A stretch of 64,000 bases of DNA from contig QANZ01008798.1 of assembly GCA_003254925.1 (NCBI GenBank), forward strand, positions 22,599 through 86,598. The letters are read 5' to 3'. The notes below the pieces were generated by a model. It was not told the origin of the DNA. It saw nothing but the letters and a program-made list of their open reading frames with translations, and did not search any database. Both the position numbers and the translations under genes were made by a program. Source of the DNA: Chamaecrista fasciculata. Lineage: Eukaryota; Streptophyta; Magnoliopsida; Fabales; Fabaceae. Shown in pieces: positions 1 through 11,153 of the stretch. Position 1 is the first letter of the stretch, and each line of letters starts with the position of its first letter.

Positions 1-912
1 TACTTGTACCACAAACCAGCATGTCATCCACATACAAGCATATAATAACATAATCATCATTTACAACTTTAGTGTAAACACATATTTCAACTTCAACAGA
101 AGAGAAAATACCACTTAACAAAACTTGATCAAGTTTCTCATGCCATTGTTTGGGTGCTTGTTTTAAACCATACAATTACTTCGCCAATTTACATACTTTA
201 TTCTCTTGACCAAGAACAATAAACCCTTCAGGTTGTATCAAATCAATTACTTCATCTAAATCACCATTTAGATAAAACATTTTTCACATCCATTTAATGA
301 ATAAAAAGATTGTGAATTGGTGCTAAAGCAATCAAAATTCGCACAGAAAAAATTCGGGTCACAAGAGAAAAAGTATCAAAATAATCAAAATTTTCTTTTG
401 TATATAGCCTTTAGCTACCAACCTCACTTTATATTTATCTATAAAACCATAGGAAAAAATTTCTTTTTAAAAACTCATTTACAACCAATTGGTTTTGCTC
501 CCTGAAGCAAATCAACTAATATCCATGTTTTATTCTTATTTAAAGAACCAATATTTGCTTTCAAAGCTTCTTCCCATTTATCAACATCATGAGAAGAAAC
601 AACTTCATAAAAATTTCTAGGCTCATCTTCAACTAGAAAAGTATGAAAGTCATCTCCAAAAGATCTTCTTTTCTATCTCTTTTGCTTCTTCTCAAATTTT
701 CATTCAAATCATCATTTTCTAAAATGGAAGACGAAGCATAAGAGGTCTCAGTATTTCTAGGAATATGCTCAACTTTCAAAGGAAAAATATTTTCAACAAA
801 TTTTTGCATCCTTTATCTCAATAATTGTGTTTTGATTTAAAACACCACTTCTTAAAATTAAGAATCTATATGCAGCACCATTTTGAGCATAACCAATAAA
901 ATCACACAAAAG
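1..912 (-). mobile_element. Ty1/Copia pol remnant (integrase tail to reverse transcriptase)
   Basis: Read on the minus strand, this stretch gives degenerate but recognisable Copia polyprotein. Near 861-903 is the conserved block FVGYAQNGAAYRFL of the integrase C-terminus, followed by a charged linker. At the window edge (about 3-38) is the reverse transcriptase catalytic motif LYVDDMLVCGT. Just upstream of it is the usual LKQAPKQWHEKLD-type stretch, partly broken by stops and frameshifts. The copy continues past the left edge, and gag, protease and most of integrase are missing on the right. It is a dead fragment: no open frame longer than about 60 codons remains. Family assignment rests on the YVDD motif and its neighbours, and I am confident of Copia rather than Gypsy. 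Confidence 0.85.
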
Positions 913-1310
913 CAGTTTTAGAACCCAATTTTCACTTCAGATTGTTGGGGATTTCTCATGATAATTTCGAGTCGCATCTCTAGGACACTATCCTGAAGAG
1001 ATATTCCAGTATCCCATTGATTAGAAATCGACACTCTCACATGATTAAACGAAATCTTCCTCAATGTCACACAAAGAGGGATACAGAATAGCAGAAAGAA
1101 ATTGAGACTCTGATACAAAAGGGAAAGAGAGAGGTTGCTCACATTTTTGGAAACTAGGGTTCTCATGTATATATAAAAGGTCTAATAAAATATTTATTTA
1201 ATTATAAAAATTAATAAAATATTTACTAATTATAATAATTAATAAAATAATATATCAAAAATAACCTGAACCCTCATATTTCTTTTGTACAGGCAATGTG
1301 GTTTATTTTA
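913..1310 (-). other. Junction and possible 5' end of the Copia remnant
   Basis: Protein similarity stops near 912. At about 1108-1120 the minus strand reads TTGTATCAGAGTC, which resembles the methionine-tRNA primer binding site common in plant Copia elements. Beyond it is AT-rich sequence that could be a short decayed LTR. No paired LTR or target duplication could be found, so this is only a weak suggestion. The short open frame here (918-1166, minus) has no recognisable content. Confidence 0.25.
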
Positions 1311-1919
1311 CACATCCAATATTAGACTTAGGTCAAATAGTTTCAAGTCTGAATACAACAAAATCAGAGTTACAAATTACTCTTGACGATTTCTTTCTCT
1401 ATTAAGTTGGAGTCGTTGACAAATGAGGTCAAATAGTATTTCGAAAGTGAATTAGGTCAAAGCATCAATATTAACTTTGAGAATACTATTTGACCTCGTT
1501 TGTCAATGGTCTCAACTAGACAAAGAAAAAACTCGTGAAGAGTAACTTATGGCTCTGATTTTGTTGCCTTTAGGCTTGAAATACGAAAGAGATATGACAA
1601 AATTCATGAAACAAGCGGTCCTTTTTTGGCTCACTAGATATGGTCATATCTTTCTCATTTCAAATTCAATGACGAGTCAGGATTTACATGTTGTTTTTAA
1701 CGAGTCTTCTCTTTATATTGCTGACAAATGATGTCAAATCGAGTTCCGATAGTAGGTCGTTTGTCTTACAATCAAACAAGTGAAGTTGGACATATATATC
1801 TCATTTCAAGTTCGAATTTGACGATTTCATAACTATGTGTGGACTCTTAAAAGAGATTTTTCTTTGCCCAATTGATACGATAAGCAAATGAGTTAAGTTC
1901 GAGACTAAAAGTGAAAACT
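1311..1919. repeat. Diverged non-coding repeat sharing a core with other loci
   Basis: It contains inverted and direct copies of a core with the words GACCTCGTTTG, AACTCGTGAAGAGTAACTTA and GAAATACGAAAGAGATATGAC. Related cores recur at 4240-4500, 10780-11030 and 17290-17480. One copy of the core (10780-11030) lies inside a MULE-like element with a perfect 9-bp duplication, so this is probably a decayed relative. No gene is visible. Confidence 0.45.
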
Positions 1920-1924
1920 CTTTT

Positions 1925-3338
1925 TGTTGGGAAATCACAGAGGGAGCGCAGCGGAAGGAAAAATTAAAAAAAAAAACTTTGATTAAATATGCTAACTCTG
2001 TGATTCCTTCCAGGATCCACTAACTATGTTTATACCAGGAAAGTAAAGATGTTTACCTAATTTCAATCGGTGACTTATCGTGTTCGCGAATTTGAGAAGT
2101 CCACTCCGAGTGTCCTTCCTCTACCGGTGATCCACACGAGCAGTTTGGCAGATGCCTAGGTGCTAGCCTCCTTCACTTCTTCCCAAGTGAATACGGGAAC
2201 TCTATCTATGATTCTTGAATGATCAAGAACTATTCTTGATTATCAAGATTGATTGGGGAGTACTAATATTATCAGGTGCAGGTCCAATTCTCTTTTCAAG
2301 AAAATCGACTCACTCTCACAATATTAGGACTAGGCGAATTTTCACTCTCAATGGGTGCTCTAGGCGAAATTCTTGGTCTGACCAAGAATTGATGTGTGTT
2401 GTGACTTATTCTTGTGTTAGGCGCCTAGAGCTCTATTTATAGTGTTCTCATTCCTAGTTTTAGGGAATCCTAATCCAATTAGCAAATCTCTAAGATATTG
2501 GATATCNNNNNNNNNNNNNNNNNNNNNNNNNNNNNNNNNNNNNNNNNNNNNNNNNNNNNNNNNNNNNNNNNNNNNNNNNNNNNNNNNNNNNNNNNNNNNN
2601 NNNNNNNNNNNNNNNNNNNNNNNNNNNNNNNNNNNNNNNNNNNNNNNNNNNNNNNNNNNNNNNNNNNNNNNNNNNNNNNNNNNNNNNNNNNNNNNNNNNN
2701 NNNNNNNNNNNNNNNNNNNNNNNNNNNNNNNNNNNNNNNNNNNNNNNNNNNNNNNNNNNNNNNNNNNNNNNNNNNNNNNNNNNNNNNNNNNNNNNNNNNN
2801 NNNNNNNNNNNNNNNNNNNNNNNNNNNNNNNNNNNNNNNNNNNNNNNNNNNNNNNNNNNNNNNNNNNNNNNNNNNNNNNNNNNNNNNNNNNNNNNNNNNN
2901 NNNNNNNNNNNNNNNNNNNNNNNNNNNNNNNNNNNNNNNNNNNNNNNNNNNNNNNNNNNNNNNNNNNNNNNNNNNNNNNNNNNNNNNNNNNNNNNNNNNN
3001 NNNNNNNNNNNNNNNCTCGCTTATGACTAAACCCATGCAGGACTCTCCGGGTCGGTCCAGCAATTTGTAACCTTTACAAAATTGCACCATGACTCTCGAG
3101 AAGCAACTAGTGCATGTATCTCTATACACCGAGGTCATGCTGGTCTTAGTTCATTTACGTTCCCACGTGAATGATCGACCAGGGACAGTTTTAGATTAAT
3201 TATCATATAATTAATCAAGGATTGTTATCATAGTAAACATACTAATAATATGATAACCATTAATTTATCTCCATAAATTAATTAATATGTTCAAAACATA
3301 TTTATAAAATGATTGGCCCTAGGGCACAATCTCCAACA
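1925..3338 (-). mobile_element. Solo LTR of a long-LTR retrotransposon (family A), with 5-bp TSD
   Basis: The block starts TGTTGGGAAATC and ends CTCCAACA, so both ends are TG...CA. It is flanked by the direct repeat CTTTT at 1920-1924 and 3339-3343. On the minus strand it begins TGTTGGAGATTGTGCCC. The same start recurs on the plus strand at 26568 and, with one change, at 63958, and the next 200 bases or so are close to the 26568 copy. A minus-strand TATA box (ACTATAAATAG) lies at about 2429-2439, which sets the orientation. No internal coding sequence is seen, so a solo LTR left by recombination is the simplest reading. A 509-base gap hides the middle, and a short internal region there cannot be excluded. 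Confidence 0.8.
2507..3015. other. Assembly gap (509 N)
   Basis: Run of Ns inside the family A LTR. Apparent open frames across it are artefacts. Confidence 0.99.
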
Positions 3339-3351
3339 CTTTTAAGTATAA

Positions 3352-3779
3352 GGCAAAAGTAATGTTGGTACCCCCAACGTATGGGGTCCTTTTCAGTTAT
3401 ACCCAATGTTTTTTTGTCAATAACCCCAACATTTCACATTTGAGTTAATTACACCCCAAACCGATTTTTTTTGCTTTAAGGTCCTTAAGTTTCCATTATT
3501 TAGAAATCCTCCATTCTCTCAAGATTTTTCTTTCACACAAGTCCCTAACTAATTACAGAATAGTCCAAAATGTTTGTCATCTTTAACGAACTAGTCCCTG
3601 CAATTGAGGAACCCGAAAAATCTCTCTCCTCTGTTTTTCACAGTTCCAGCAACCACACAAAAACTTGACAGTAAGTCTCGAATACAGAGAAATCGAACAG
3701 AAACACCAATAGCTCTGGCTCCCAACGTTAACACACAATCTCCGGTGGCAGTGCCATCGTGGACTTCAAAACCCCTTTG

Positions 3780-3837
<58 letters not shown>

Positions 3838-4204
3838 TAAAGAAGATGAGTGAGACAGACGGTTGTAAGGGAAGGAAAATAGATGGAAGCGAAGTAATTT
3901 AGGGGAGATTAGGAAGTTGAGGATGACGACAAGAAGGACCATGTCGATGGAAACAAGGACAGAGTGGACGGCGACGATGGAGTGTGGTGGTGATGTTTTA
4001 GCATAAGAGAAGGAGGGTTGTTAATTATTCTAAGGACATGTTTGTTAAAAATGACAAACATTCTGGATTATTCTGTAATTAATTAGGGGGTTTAGGTATA
4101 ATTGACTCAAATGTGAAATGCTGGAGGTATAATTGACAAAAAAAAACGTTGAGGTATAACTGAAAATGACCCCATATGTTGGGAGTACCAACAATACTTT
4201 TGCC
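3352..4204. mobile_element. MULE-like non-autonomous element, 853 bp, long TIRs
   Basis: The left end GGCAAAAGTAATGTTGGTAC pairs with the inverted right end, which read backwards starts GGCAAAAGTATTGTTGGTAC. The inverted similarity continues, with spacing changes, for roughly 200 bases on each side, including the words CATTTCACATTTGAG and ACAGAATAGTCC. It is flanked by TAAGTATAA (3343-3351) and CAAGTATAA (4205-4213), a 9-bp duplication with one mismatch. Long TIRs with 9-bp TSDs are the Mutator/MULE signature. The interior holds a GA microsatellite and GC-richer sequence that may be captured, but no recognisable protein. Confidence 0.75.
3782..3832. repeat. (GA)n microsatellite
   Basis: About 25 uninterrupted GA units inside the MULE-like element. 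Open frames running through it are low complexity. Confidence 0.95.
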
Positions 4205-4640
4205 CAAGTATAACCCCAAACCTACTTTTAGGATGCAATTTAACTTCTTTTGTTAACAATTTTAATTGGGCAAAGAAATAACTCTTCAAAAGTTAACACA
4301 TAATTTCGAATTCGTCGCATTTGGATTTAAAATGAGAGAGATATAACCAATTTCACTTTCTTTTTTACTGTGGAACGAGTGATTCACTTTCACGATTCAA
4401 TTTGACCTCATTAATTTATTAAAAGCCCCACCTAGATGTTAAAAACAACTCATGTATTGAACTTGTCGTATTGAAACTTGAAACGAGAGATATATGATCT
4501 CATTCAATAGTTTATGATTGAGAAAATATGAAAACATGTATGACCAATATGAAACAAAATTAATATTTATGACCAATTTGAAATATATCCGACTTTTTTG
4601 GATCAATTTGAGGTTTTGACCTATTTAAAAAATAGAAGGA
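4205..4640. repeat. Diverged repeat with the shared core; HAKAI upstream flank
   Basis: It carries the core words AATTCGTCGCATTTG, AATGAGAGAGATATAACC and, later, TTGACCTCATT, in the same order as the core at 10780-11030. It ends in GAGGTTTTGACCTATTT, which resembles the inner side of the 'tttggtcc' elements. It is probably an old relative of those elements. No gene. Confidence 0.4.
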
Positions 4641-5389
4641 ATGAGCAAGATTTGTCATCATTCCATCGAGCCCCAGCCCCCAACTCTCAAGATTTCCGAA
4701 AATCCATCGCTTTGATGCTCTTCCTTTCAAAATAATTTGTACTCTTTCGACTCTTCTTTGTATGAATTGTGCAGAAGCCTAGCAATTACGCTCATATTCC
4801 TTCCTTCACGACTCTTCTTTTTCTTTCCGGCATTGGCTTATCACGCTCATACGGTATGTCTGCGATATTTCTTTGCTTAGTTCATAGGTTCTGTCTAAGA
4901 CATTCGATTTATTCCCTTGCATTGCACTGCGTTTCAATACGTGTAAGAATCTTAAAGTAAGGTTGTGAGATTTTCCTGTAATTATCGAAGTGGCTAATAT
5001 ATATATATATATATATATATGTTGTTTCTATGGTAAAGTTTGGGCATCTTGATTAGTTTGATTAATTAAATAGGTATTATGCTTTCCTTTAATCCGCGAA
5101 GTTCAAATTGGTTAATGAATGTGTAGTTTTGTTTTATTTGTTTTTCTCCGGTTAAGTTTGGATATAGTGGAATATTTGCTGGACGATGATGATATATATT
5201 CTCGAAACTGCGTTTCCTTATAATTGGAATGGTGTGTTTAGTTAGTTTGATGAAATGGGTATTCTTACTATTCTGCTTGTCTTTTTCTTATTGTAGTTAG
5301 TTATATTCGCTTATTAAAGTACTAAACTTCATTTTTCTTCCTCTTTGGCCTTCAAAGCCGTGGAGGATTGTGGGAAGTAGTTATTAAAA
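4641..5389 (+). promoter_or_regulatory. Probable 5' leader of the HAKAI gene with a leader intron
   Basis: The sequence becomes pyrimidine-rich, GC-richer and leader-like from about 4650. A possible donor (ACG/GTATGT near 4854) and acceptor (CCTTCAAAG/CCG near 5358) would remove a roughly 500-base leader intron and leave a short second leader exon before the start codon at 5390. A TA microsatellite lies near 4998-5020 inside this putative intron. This is inferred only from splice-site appearance; no TATA box could be assigned. Confidence 0.35.
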
Positions 5390-8078
5390 ATGCTTCAGAT
5401 TCGGCTTAGCAAGTTGCCAGCTTCAGAAAGTACTGGAGGGGCGAGGCCGTCACCTCTTGAAACTGTTATTGCATGCCCTGATCATCTGGTCCTTGCTGAT
5501 CTTCCTGTAGCAAAAGGCATAGGTGTAGCCAGTGCTACTTCTTTTGTCAAGAGTTTAGGTCGAAGGTCCCGCCGTCAGCTTGGTGAGCGAGTTCATTTCT
5601 GTGTTCGTTGTGATTTCCCTATAGCAATCTATGGACGGCTGGTAACTATATGAACATCTTTAAATTTTATTTAGTTCTTTGATTGTTTGAAATGTTTCAA
5701 ATAAATGGTAAAATATGTGGTTCCATTTGGTTGCATTTTAGCCTCTCTTTTTTTCTTCACTCTACTCTCAATCTCCCTCCCCTCTGAAAGCATCAATGAG
5801 GAAAATCTAATTCGAGCATTCTAGCTGAATTAATATGTCTTCATTTCTCTTACTAGTTACTAAAAAAATATTTAGTTTCATGGAACGAACAAGCGTCATG
5901 TAGAATGATATTCTATTGTTATATTCATGAGAACAGAGACTTTTTTGAAAAAAGTTGAATATCTTATTCTTACTCATACCAAATTCTCCATGCGGTCAAT
6001 GAAGGAAAGAAGTGTATGATATATGGACAATTCATTTGAATAACTAATCAGAATGTATGTTAAATGTTCCCATTTTATTATATGAATGGCATAAACTACT
6101 AAAATTCTGTGCTTATTGGGCTGCTCACTTTTTTATTCCCTGCTCTTTATTCTGAGTAATCTTTTCTATGATAGAGGAGAATTGATTTCCTTTTAGTATA
6201 TTCCTGTAAATGTCATTCTTTTTTCTTTATTTTTTAGAGCTTCTAGAATCTAGGTAAACTATATGGATAATTTAATATTACAGACTACACTTATGACTAG
6301 CTGGTGTACACTTAGATTGGCATCAGGACAACAATATTTTTCCAAATGGCATTTCTTGTATTAAGTTTTAGATTTTGAATATCCCTTTTGACATGAACCT
6401 CATTGGTCTCCTCATTGCTTCCATGGTTATTTTCAGATTTGGTTTCTTTGTTGGGGTGTTTTGCAGGGAGGGAGGGGGAAGGGGCTGAATATATGCTTGA
6501 AGTATCTAATATTTGACATTGGCTTGCTGTAATTAACACTAACAGGGTTGTGGTCTTGCAGAGCCCTTGTGAGCACACTTACTGTCTTGATTGTGCTAGA
6601 AGTGACTCATTGTGCTACCTGTAAGAATATTTCTTATCTTAAGATCTCCATATAGAAAGAAAATTCTTGTTTAAGGAGCTTTTGGTTTCTATCCCTACAT
6701 ATTCCCATCAAAAATTGAAAGGTTGATCTTTTACAGAGGATTTCACGCTTTACACCAGCTTGAAATTATAATTTGAAGGCCTTTGGCTTTTGAAGCAGGA
6801 GCTGTACTAGTAAGCTGTATTTTTCAATGGGCTGAAAGTAGTACAAAAGGGGATTAGGGGATCTATTTGTTGTTATCTTAATTTTTGTTTTTTTGTTGAG
6901 ATTATTTTCTATGAGTGACGTTGAAATGATTTTTTAAGCATATAGCGAGTCATATTTCATTATACATAAATACTTGTATATGTCTGTTCTGTACTAACCA
7001 AGTGAGTCGAAATATTAGAATATGAGTGGAGAGGAGTATTTTATATTTATTTATTCATTTGTTCTTTTTGTATAGATTTTGTCATGGGGCCATGAGGTCT
7101 TCTACCTTAATATTGATCCCTTGGCAGCTTCATTTCCCTTTTCACAATTGAATATATAGAGGATTTCTCTCTGTATACCATCTGAAGCTATTTTAAGATT
7201 GATTCTTTCTTTATTGGAACAGGTGTGATGAACGAATCCAGAAGATTCAGACAATCAAAATGATGGAAGGAATCTTTGTTTGTGCTGCTCCTCATTGTCT
7301 CAAGTCTTTCTTGAAGAAGGGTGAATTTGAATCTCACATCCAAGATAACCATGCCGATCTTCTCCGGCCCAACGCTGAGAGGGAAGATGGAAATGAGTCA
7401 GAGGCACAGAGTGTTAGGCAACCTACAGCATCAGACTCCACTGCTCGAGGTCCCCAGAGGCCAGGGTTTTCTCCTGGTTCGAATTCTCAGCTCCATGACT
7501 GGGAAGACAAAAGTCGCCGACAACCTATGAGAGAACAACCCCCATCAAGGCCAATTCTACATTCAAAGCCACCATTTTATGGTCAAGGTCAAAATCCCCC
7601 TTCAGATCCCCAATCTGGCCCTCCTGGAGCCATTCAACAGGCCTTCCATCCACAAAGCTTCGACATGCAGCTCCCCCAACATGAACCCTCCCATTTTGCC
7701 GAGAGACAGCAAGGAGTTGTTCCGGAGACCCCATTTCCTGATTATCAACCCATGCATTCTTCCCAGCCACCCAATTTTGCCATGCCAGTTAATCCAAATG
7801 CAATGCTGAATCCTCCGATGCCATTTGGTTACCCTCCTTACCCGCACGAGGGAGCACAACCATTTTATGCTGCTCCCTTTGATATGCCCAGGCAGGAATC
7901 AGCTTCTGAAATGGGTCCAGAACAAGATTCTTTGTTGGGATACCCACCAGGTCCAGCAAGTGGTCCGAATTTTCCAGCAAATTATCCCCAGCCTTGGAAT
8001 GCTGGAATGACCGGTGCGCCTTTCGATCAAGCTCAGGGTGGTATGATTATGGATCCAAGGGATGCCAAAGGTATGTAG
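5390..8078 (+). CDS. HAKAI: HAKAI-type RING E3 ubiquitin ligase (m6A writer complex subunit)
   Basis: Three coding exons splice in frame: 5390-5641, 6562-6620 and 7223-8078, giving 388 residues. All introns have GT-AG ends. Residues 71-105 form the RING: C71, C74, C87, H89, C92, C95, C102 and C105. A C2H2 finger follows (C124, C129, H142, H147). From about residue 200 the chain is rich in Pro, Gln and Met and looks disordered. The N-terminus MLQIRLSK and the block RRSRRQLGERVHFCVRCDF match plant HAKAI as I know it, so the first Met is well supported. In Arabidopsis HAKAI works with MTA, MTB, FIP37 and VIRILIZER in nuclear mRNA adenosine methylation. That role is inferred here from family membership. 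The C-terminus is odd: the frame stops at 8076-8078, but a conserved-looking tail lies just downstream in another frame (see 8071-8193). The ligase is unlikely to be anything else. Confidence 0.9.
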
Positions 8079-8193
8079 TATTACAGACAATGCTCTTCGC
8101 AGGAAGGATGGATCTCTGCCTCGGAAACACAAATGCCATGGTGAATTTCTGTCTTCTGATGAGCAAGGCTATGGGTGGCACTGCATGAGATAA
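8071..8193 (+). other. Out-of-frame HAKAI-like C-terminal tail after a 16-nt GT...AG segment
   Basis: Immediately after ...GATGCCAAAG the sequence reads GTATGTAGTATTACAG (8071-8086). It looks like a complete intron with good GTATGT and TTACAG ends but is only 16 nt long. Skipping those 16 nt gives an open frame to the stop at 8191-8193, with SLPRKHK and DEQGYGWH. To my recollection these resemble the conserved end of plant HAKAI proteins. Reading straight through gives a stop at 8076. Either the protein is truncated by a small indel, or the locus or assembly has lost part of a real intron. Confidence 0.5.
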
Positions 8194-9320
8194 TGATGAT
8201 ATTTTTGGACGACAGGATTAACATGGTTTCCAATCAGTAGTCCATTTTCAGTATTACTTTGTCTTCTCATAAAATTGCTGCAAATTCAGTTGTTGGGTGA
8301 TTCTTTTTCTTCAAAAACAGAGAAAAGAACTATGAGGGGTGATATTTTGAATGATCCAATGGCAATATTTTGAATCTATATCGTGTTTTTATACTCATGG
8401 AATTCTAAGTTTGATAGCAGGTGCCCAATGATTCTTTTGTTTGTTATTAGTTTTTAAAACAAGGGTGTGATTGATAAGAAGAGTAAGGTCTTCAACTTCA
8501 TTCTAGATGTTTGTTGTAAGTGCATGGCTCGTTGTGTAATGTCTGGTCAGGGTTCTAGCATGTGTTTTGTTTCCGATTTTCTTATGTTACTGTTCCCCAA
8601 CTAGAGATTTTCACTATATGTTATTTCTTCTGGCTGCTGTAATCTTTACTCTCCTACGTATTTCTTATTTTACAGATCTCCTTTTTTGGAATACGGATTC
8701 TCGATAGTGTTTAGGTGATCTGATCCTGTCACAAACATTTGGGATGAGAGAAATAAGTATGTTCTATAGTAGTTCAGAAGAAAACAGAATAAAACCTCAG
8801 CCCTGCTTTTTATTTCACAAATTAATTTTAATTTGTGATTGCTGCTGAAATTAAATTTCAGTTATTTTAGAACACAGTTGGCATAAATGCAAAAGCCTAT
8901 GGAGACTCGACTCACGACGTGTCTATAACTTTTTGGGACTAAAGACATATCTAGAGCATGTAAAGCATATTAGTCTTGGTCCTCATAAAAACCATTTTGA
9001 CATATACATCTTAAATCAGTTTTAAGAACTGAAACTAAAATTTATGTTTAATTTGATCAAATGACACAGAATGTTTGGAGAGAAAGATGACTCTTTGGTG
9101 ATTTTAGTTGTGCCATAAGAGAAAATGGAGTCAATGTTCAATTCAAAGGGAGGAGAGAAGGGTGCAAGTCATGGACTCTCCAAAATTACTTTGCTAGACA
9201 ATGTTTTGACTCACTACTCCTAACACCTTTTTTCCCTAATTTTATCATTAATTAGTAAAAATAAGAAATAAACATTTAAATCGCTGAAATATTATTTTAA
9301 ATCAATGTGAGTGATTCAGA
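8194..9320. other. HAKAI 3' flank, no gene seen
   Basis: AT-rich single-copy-looking sequence that probably includes the HAKAI 3' UTR. I see no coding potential, RNA gene or clear repeat before the TSD at 9321. Confidence 0.5.
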
Positions 9321-9329
9321 TAAAATATT

Positions 9330-10515
9330 GGCTTAAGTGCACTTTTGGTCCCAATACTATGACTGAGGTTTCAATTTGGTCCCATAACTATTTTTGTTGC
9401 AGATTTGGTCCCAAACCTTCGCAAAAAGTTTCACCGTTAGTCCCCTGGTCACTTCCGTCCAATTTTCGCCGTTAAGTGTGACGTGGCAGTCTGACTGGGA
9501 TGCTGACGTGGCAAAATCAAATGAGATGGAGTAAGTTAGGATCAATATGTAACATTTCATAACTTCTCTGGACTGAAAGCATAATTTTATTGAAAATGAG
9601 ATGAAGAGGGATCCTGAATCTCCCTTCTCCTTCACTTTCCGCAACCTTCCACTCCACTCTGAGTTCGGGCAGCCACCACGACGTCGAGCAGCCACCGCGA
9701 AGCTGAGCCACCACCACGACGCCGAACAGCCACCGCAAAGTCGTTAAGCCACCGCGATTTTCGTTCAGCCACCACGATTTTCGTTCAGCTACCGGTTTGT
9801 CTCTCTTTCTCTCGTTTTCCTTCTCTTGTTCTCCTTTCCTTTTGATTCTCTCATTCTCGCTAAAACCTAATTCACTCTCTTCCGGTTATTGTTCGATTGT
9901 TGATTGATGCAGTAATTTTTGGGCTATTCGATTACTAAGTTTGGGGTTTGTTTATTTTGTAGCTTTATTGATTTAGGGATTTGGTTTCCTGCTCTCACAC
10001 CTTCATTCTCATGCTTTACTTTTGTGTATCAAACTTCTCTCCTTCATTGAGAAACTTTTTACAGTTGTGCTTAGTTCATCTTCTCTCTTTGTTGTTATGA
10101 TTTCTCGATTTTTGATGTTCATACGATTTCGTTGAACAAGGAGATGGCGTCGGAGATTGTGAGGATTGCGTTGGAGAAAAGTAGGGTATTCGATTCGGAG
10201 GAAACAGATGAGCGAGGATGAGAAAGAAGAGTGAGAATGGAAAAAATATTTTGGTCCTAATTATGCTTTCAGTCCAGAGAAGTTATGAAATGTTACATAT
10301 TGATCCTAACTTACTCCATCTCATTTGATTTTGCCACGTCAGCATCCCAGTCAGACTGCCACGTCACACTTAACGGCGAAAATTGGACGGAAGTGACCAG
10401 GGGACTAACGGTGAAACTTTTTGCGAAGGTTTGGGACCAAATCTGCAACAAAAATAGTTATGGGACCAAATTGAAACCTTAGTCATAGTATTGGGACCAA
10501 AAGTGCACTTAAGCC
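9330..10515. mobile_element. Young Pack-MULE-like element, 1186 bp, with 257-bp TIRs
   Basis: Ends GGCTTAAGTGCACTTTTGGT are inverted copies. The arms 9330-9586 and 10259-10515 match along their length with one difference that I could see (GACTGAGG versus GACTAAGG). The perfect 9-bp direct repeat TAAAATATT sits at 9321-9329 and 10516-10524. These are Mutator-type features, and the near-identical arms argue for recent movement. The interior is GC-richer than the surroundings. It has short repeats of CAGCCACCACGA, a pyrimidine-rich stretch like a 5' UTR, a possible intron and a short start-codon exon (10144-10221), as expected for captured host-gene pieces. No transposase is present, so it depends on another element. 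Confidence 0.9.
10144..10221 (+). pseudogene. Captured first-exon fragment of an unidentified host gene
   Basis: After what looks like a leader and intron ending GTTGAACAAG, a good start context (AGATGGC) opens a 25-codon frame. It begins MASEIVRIALEKSRVF, continues acidic and then stops. It sits inside the Pack-MULE between the two TIR arms. I do not recognise the donor gene. The reading as a transduced 5' end is inferred from leader-like composition and context. Confidence 0.4.
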
Positions 10516-10614
10516 TAAAATATTTGTTCAAAACTATTCAAAATGCTTTACAAACACCTATTTTACTCTTTTTGAACAATAGACTAAAAAAAAGTATGTA
10601 AAAGAATTTTATTT

Positions 10615-11153
10615 GGTCAAAGGGTCATTTTGGTCCTAAATGTATGTCCTAATATTCATTTTGGTCCATTATGTTTCAAAATGTTTAAATTAGTCCTAAA
10701 TGTTAGCAAAATGATTCATTTTGGTCCTAAATATTGGTAAAATATTCTATTTTGGTCCCAAACTATTGAATTTTGTCATATTTATCCCGTTTCTCATTTC
10801 AAGTTTAAAGGACTTGTTAAGAGGAACTCGTAGCTCTGAATTCGTCGTATTCGAATTTGAAACGAGAGAGATATAATCGATTTTGTTTGTTTGACCATGA
10901 AAGGAGAGGTTTAGTTTTATGAACGATTTGACCTCGTTTGCTGATGACCCCAATTGGATAGAAAAATTACTCTTCGAGAACAATACGTAGCTCTAAACTC
11001 GTCAAGTTTGAACTTGAAACAAGCCATATTCAAGAGTTTGGGACCAAAATGAAACATTTTGCAAACATTTAGGACCAATTTGAACATTTTGAAACATAAT
11101 GGACCAAAATGAACACTAAGACATACATTTAGAGCCAAAATGACCCTTTAACC
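10615..11153. mobile_element. MULE-like element, 539 bp, perfect 9-bp TSD
   Basis: The left end GGTCAAAGGGTCATTTTGGT pairs with the inverted right end (GGTTAAAGGGTCATTTTGGC on the other strand). Inverted similarity spans about 120 bases per arm. The direct repeat ATTTTATTT flanks it at 10606-10614 and 11154-11162. The middle (10780-11030) carries the dispersed core described for 1311-1919. No coding sequence. It sits 90 bp from the Pack-MULE. Confidence 0.85.

Noticed and set aside
918-1166. 82-codon minus-strand frame
   Set aside because: No domain, atypical composition, and it spans the Copia junction region.
2442-3138. Long open frames on both strands across 2442-3138
   Set aside because: They consist almost wholly of Ns from the gap, so there is no coding evidence. 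The same applies at 19420-19881 and 51515-52147.
7321-8188. Several open frames overlapping the HAKAI last exon (both strands)
   Set aside because: They are shadows of the Pro-rich HAKAI coding sequence in other frames, with no conserved motifs. The exception kept is the 8087-8193 tail.
9357-9738. Open frames in the MULE arms (also 10285-10482)
   Set aside because: They are mirrored in the two TIR arms, so they are terminal repeat sequence and not genes.
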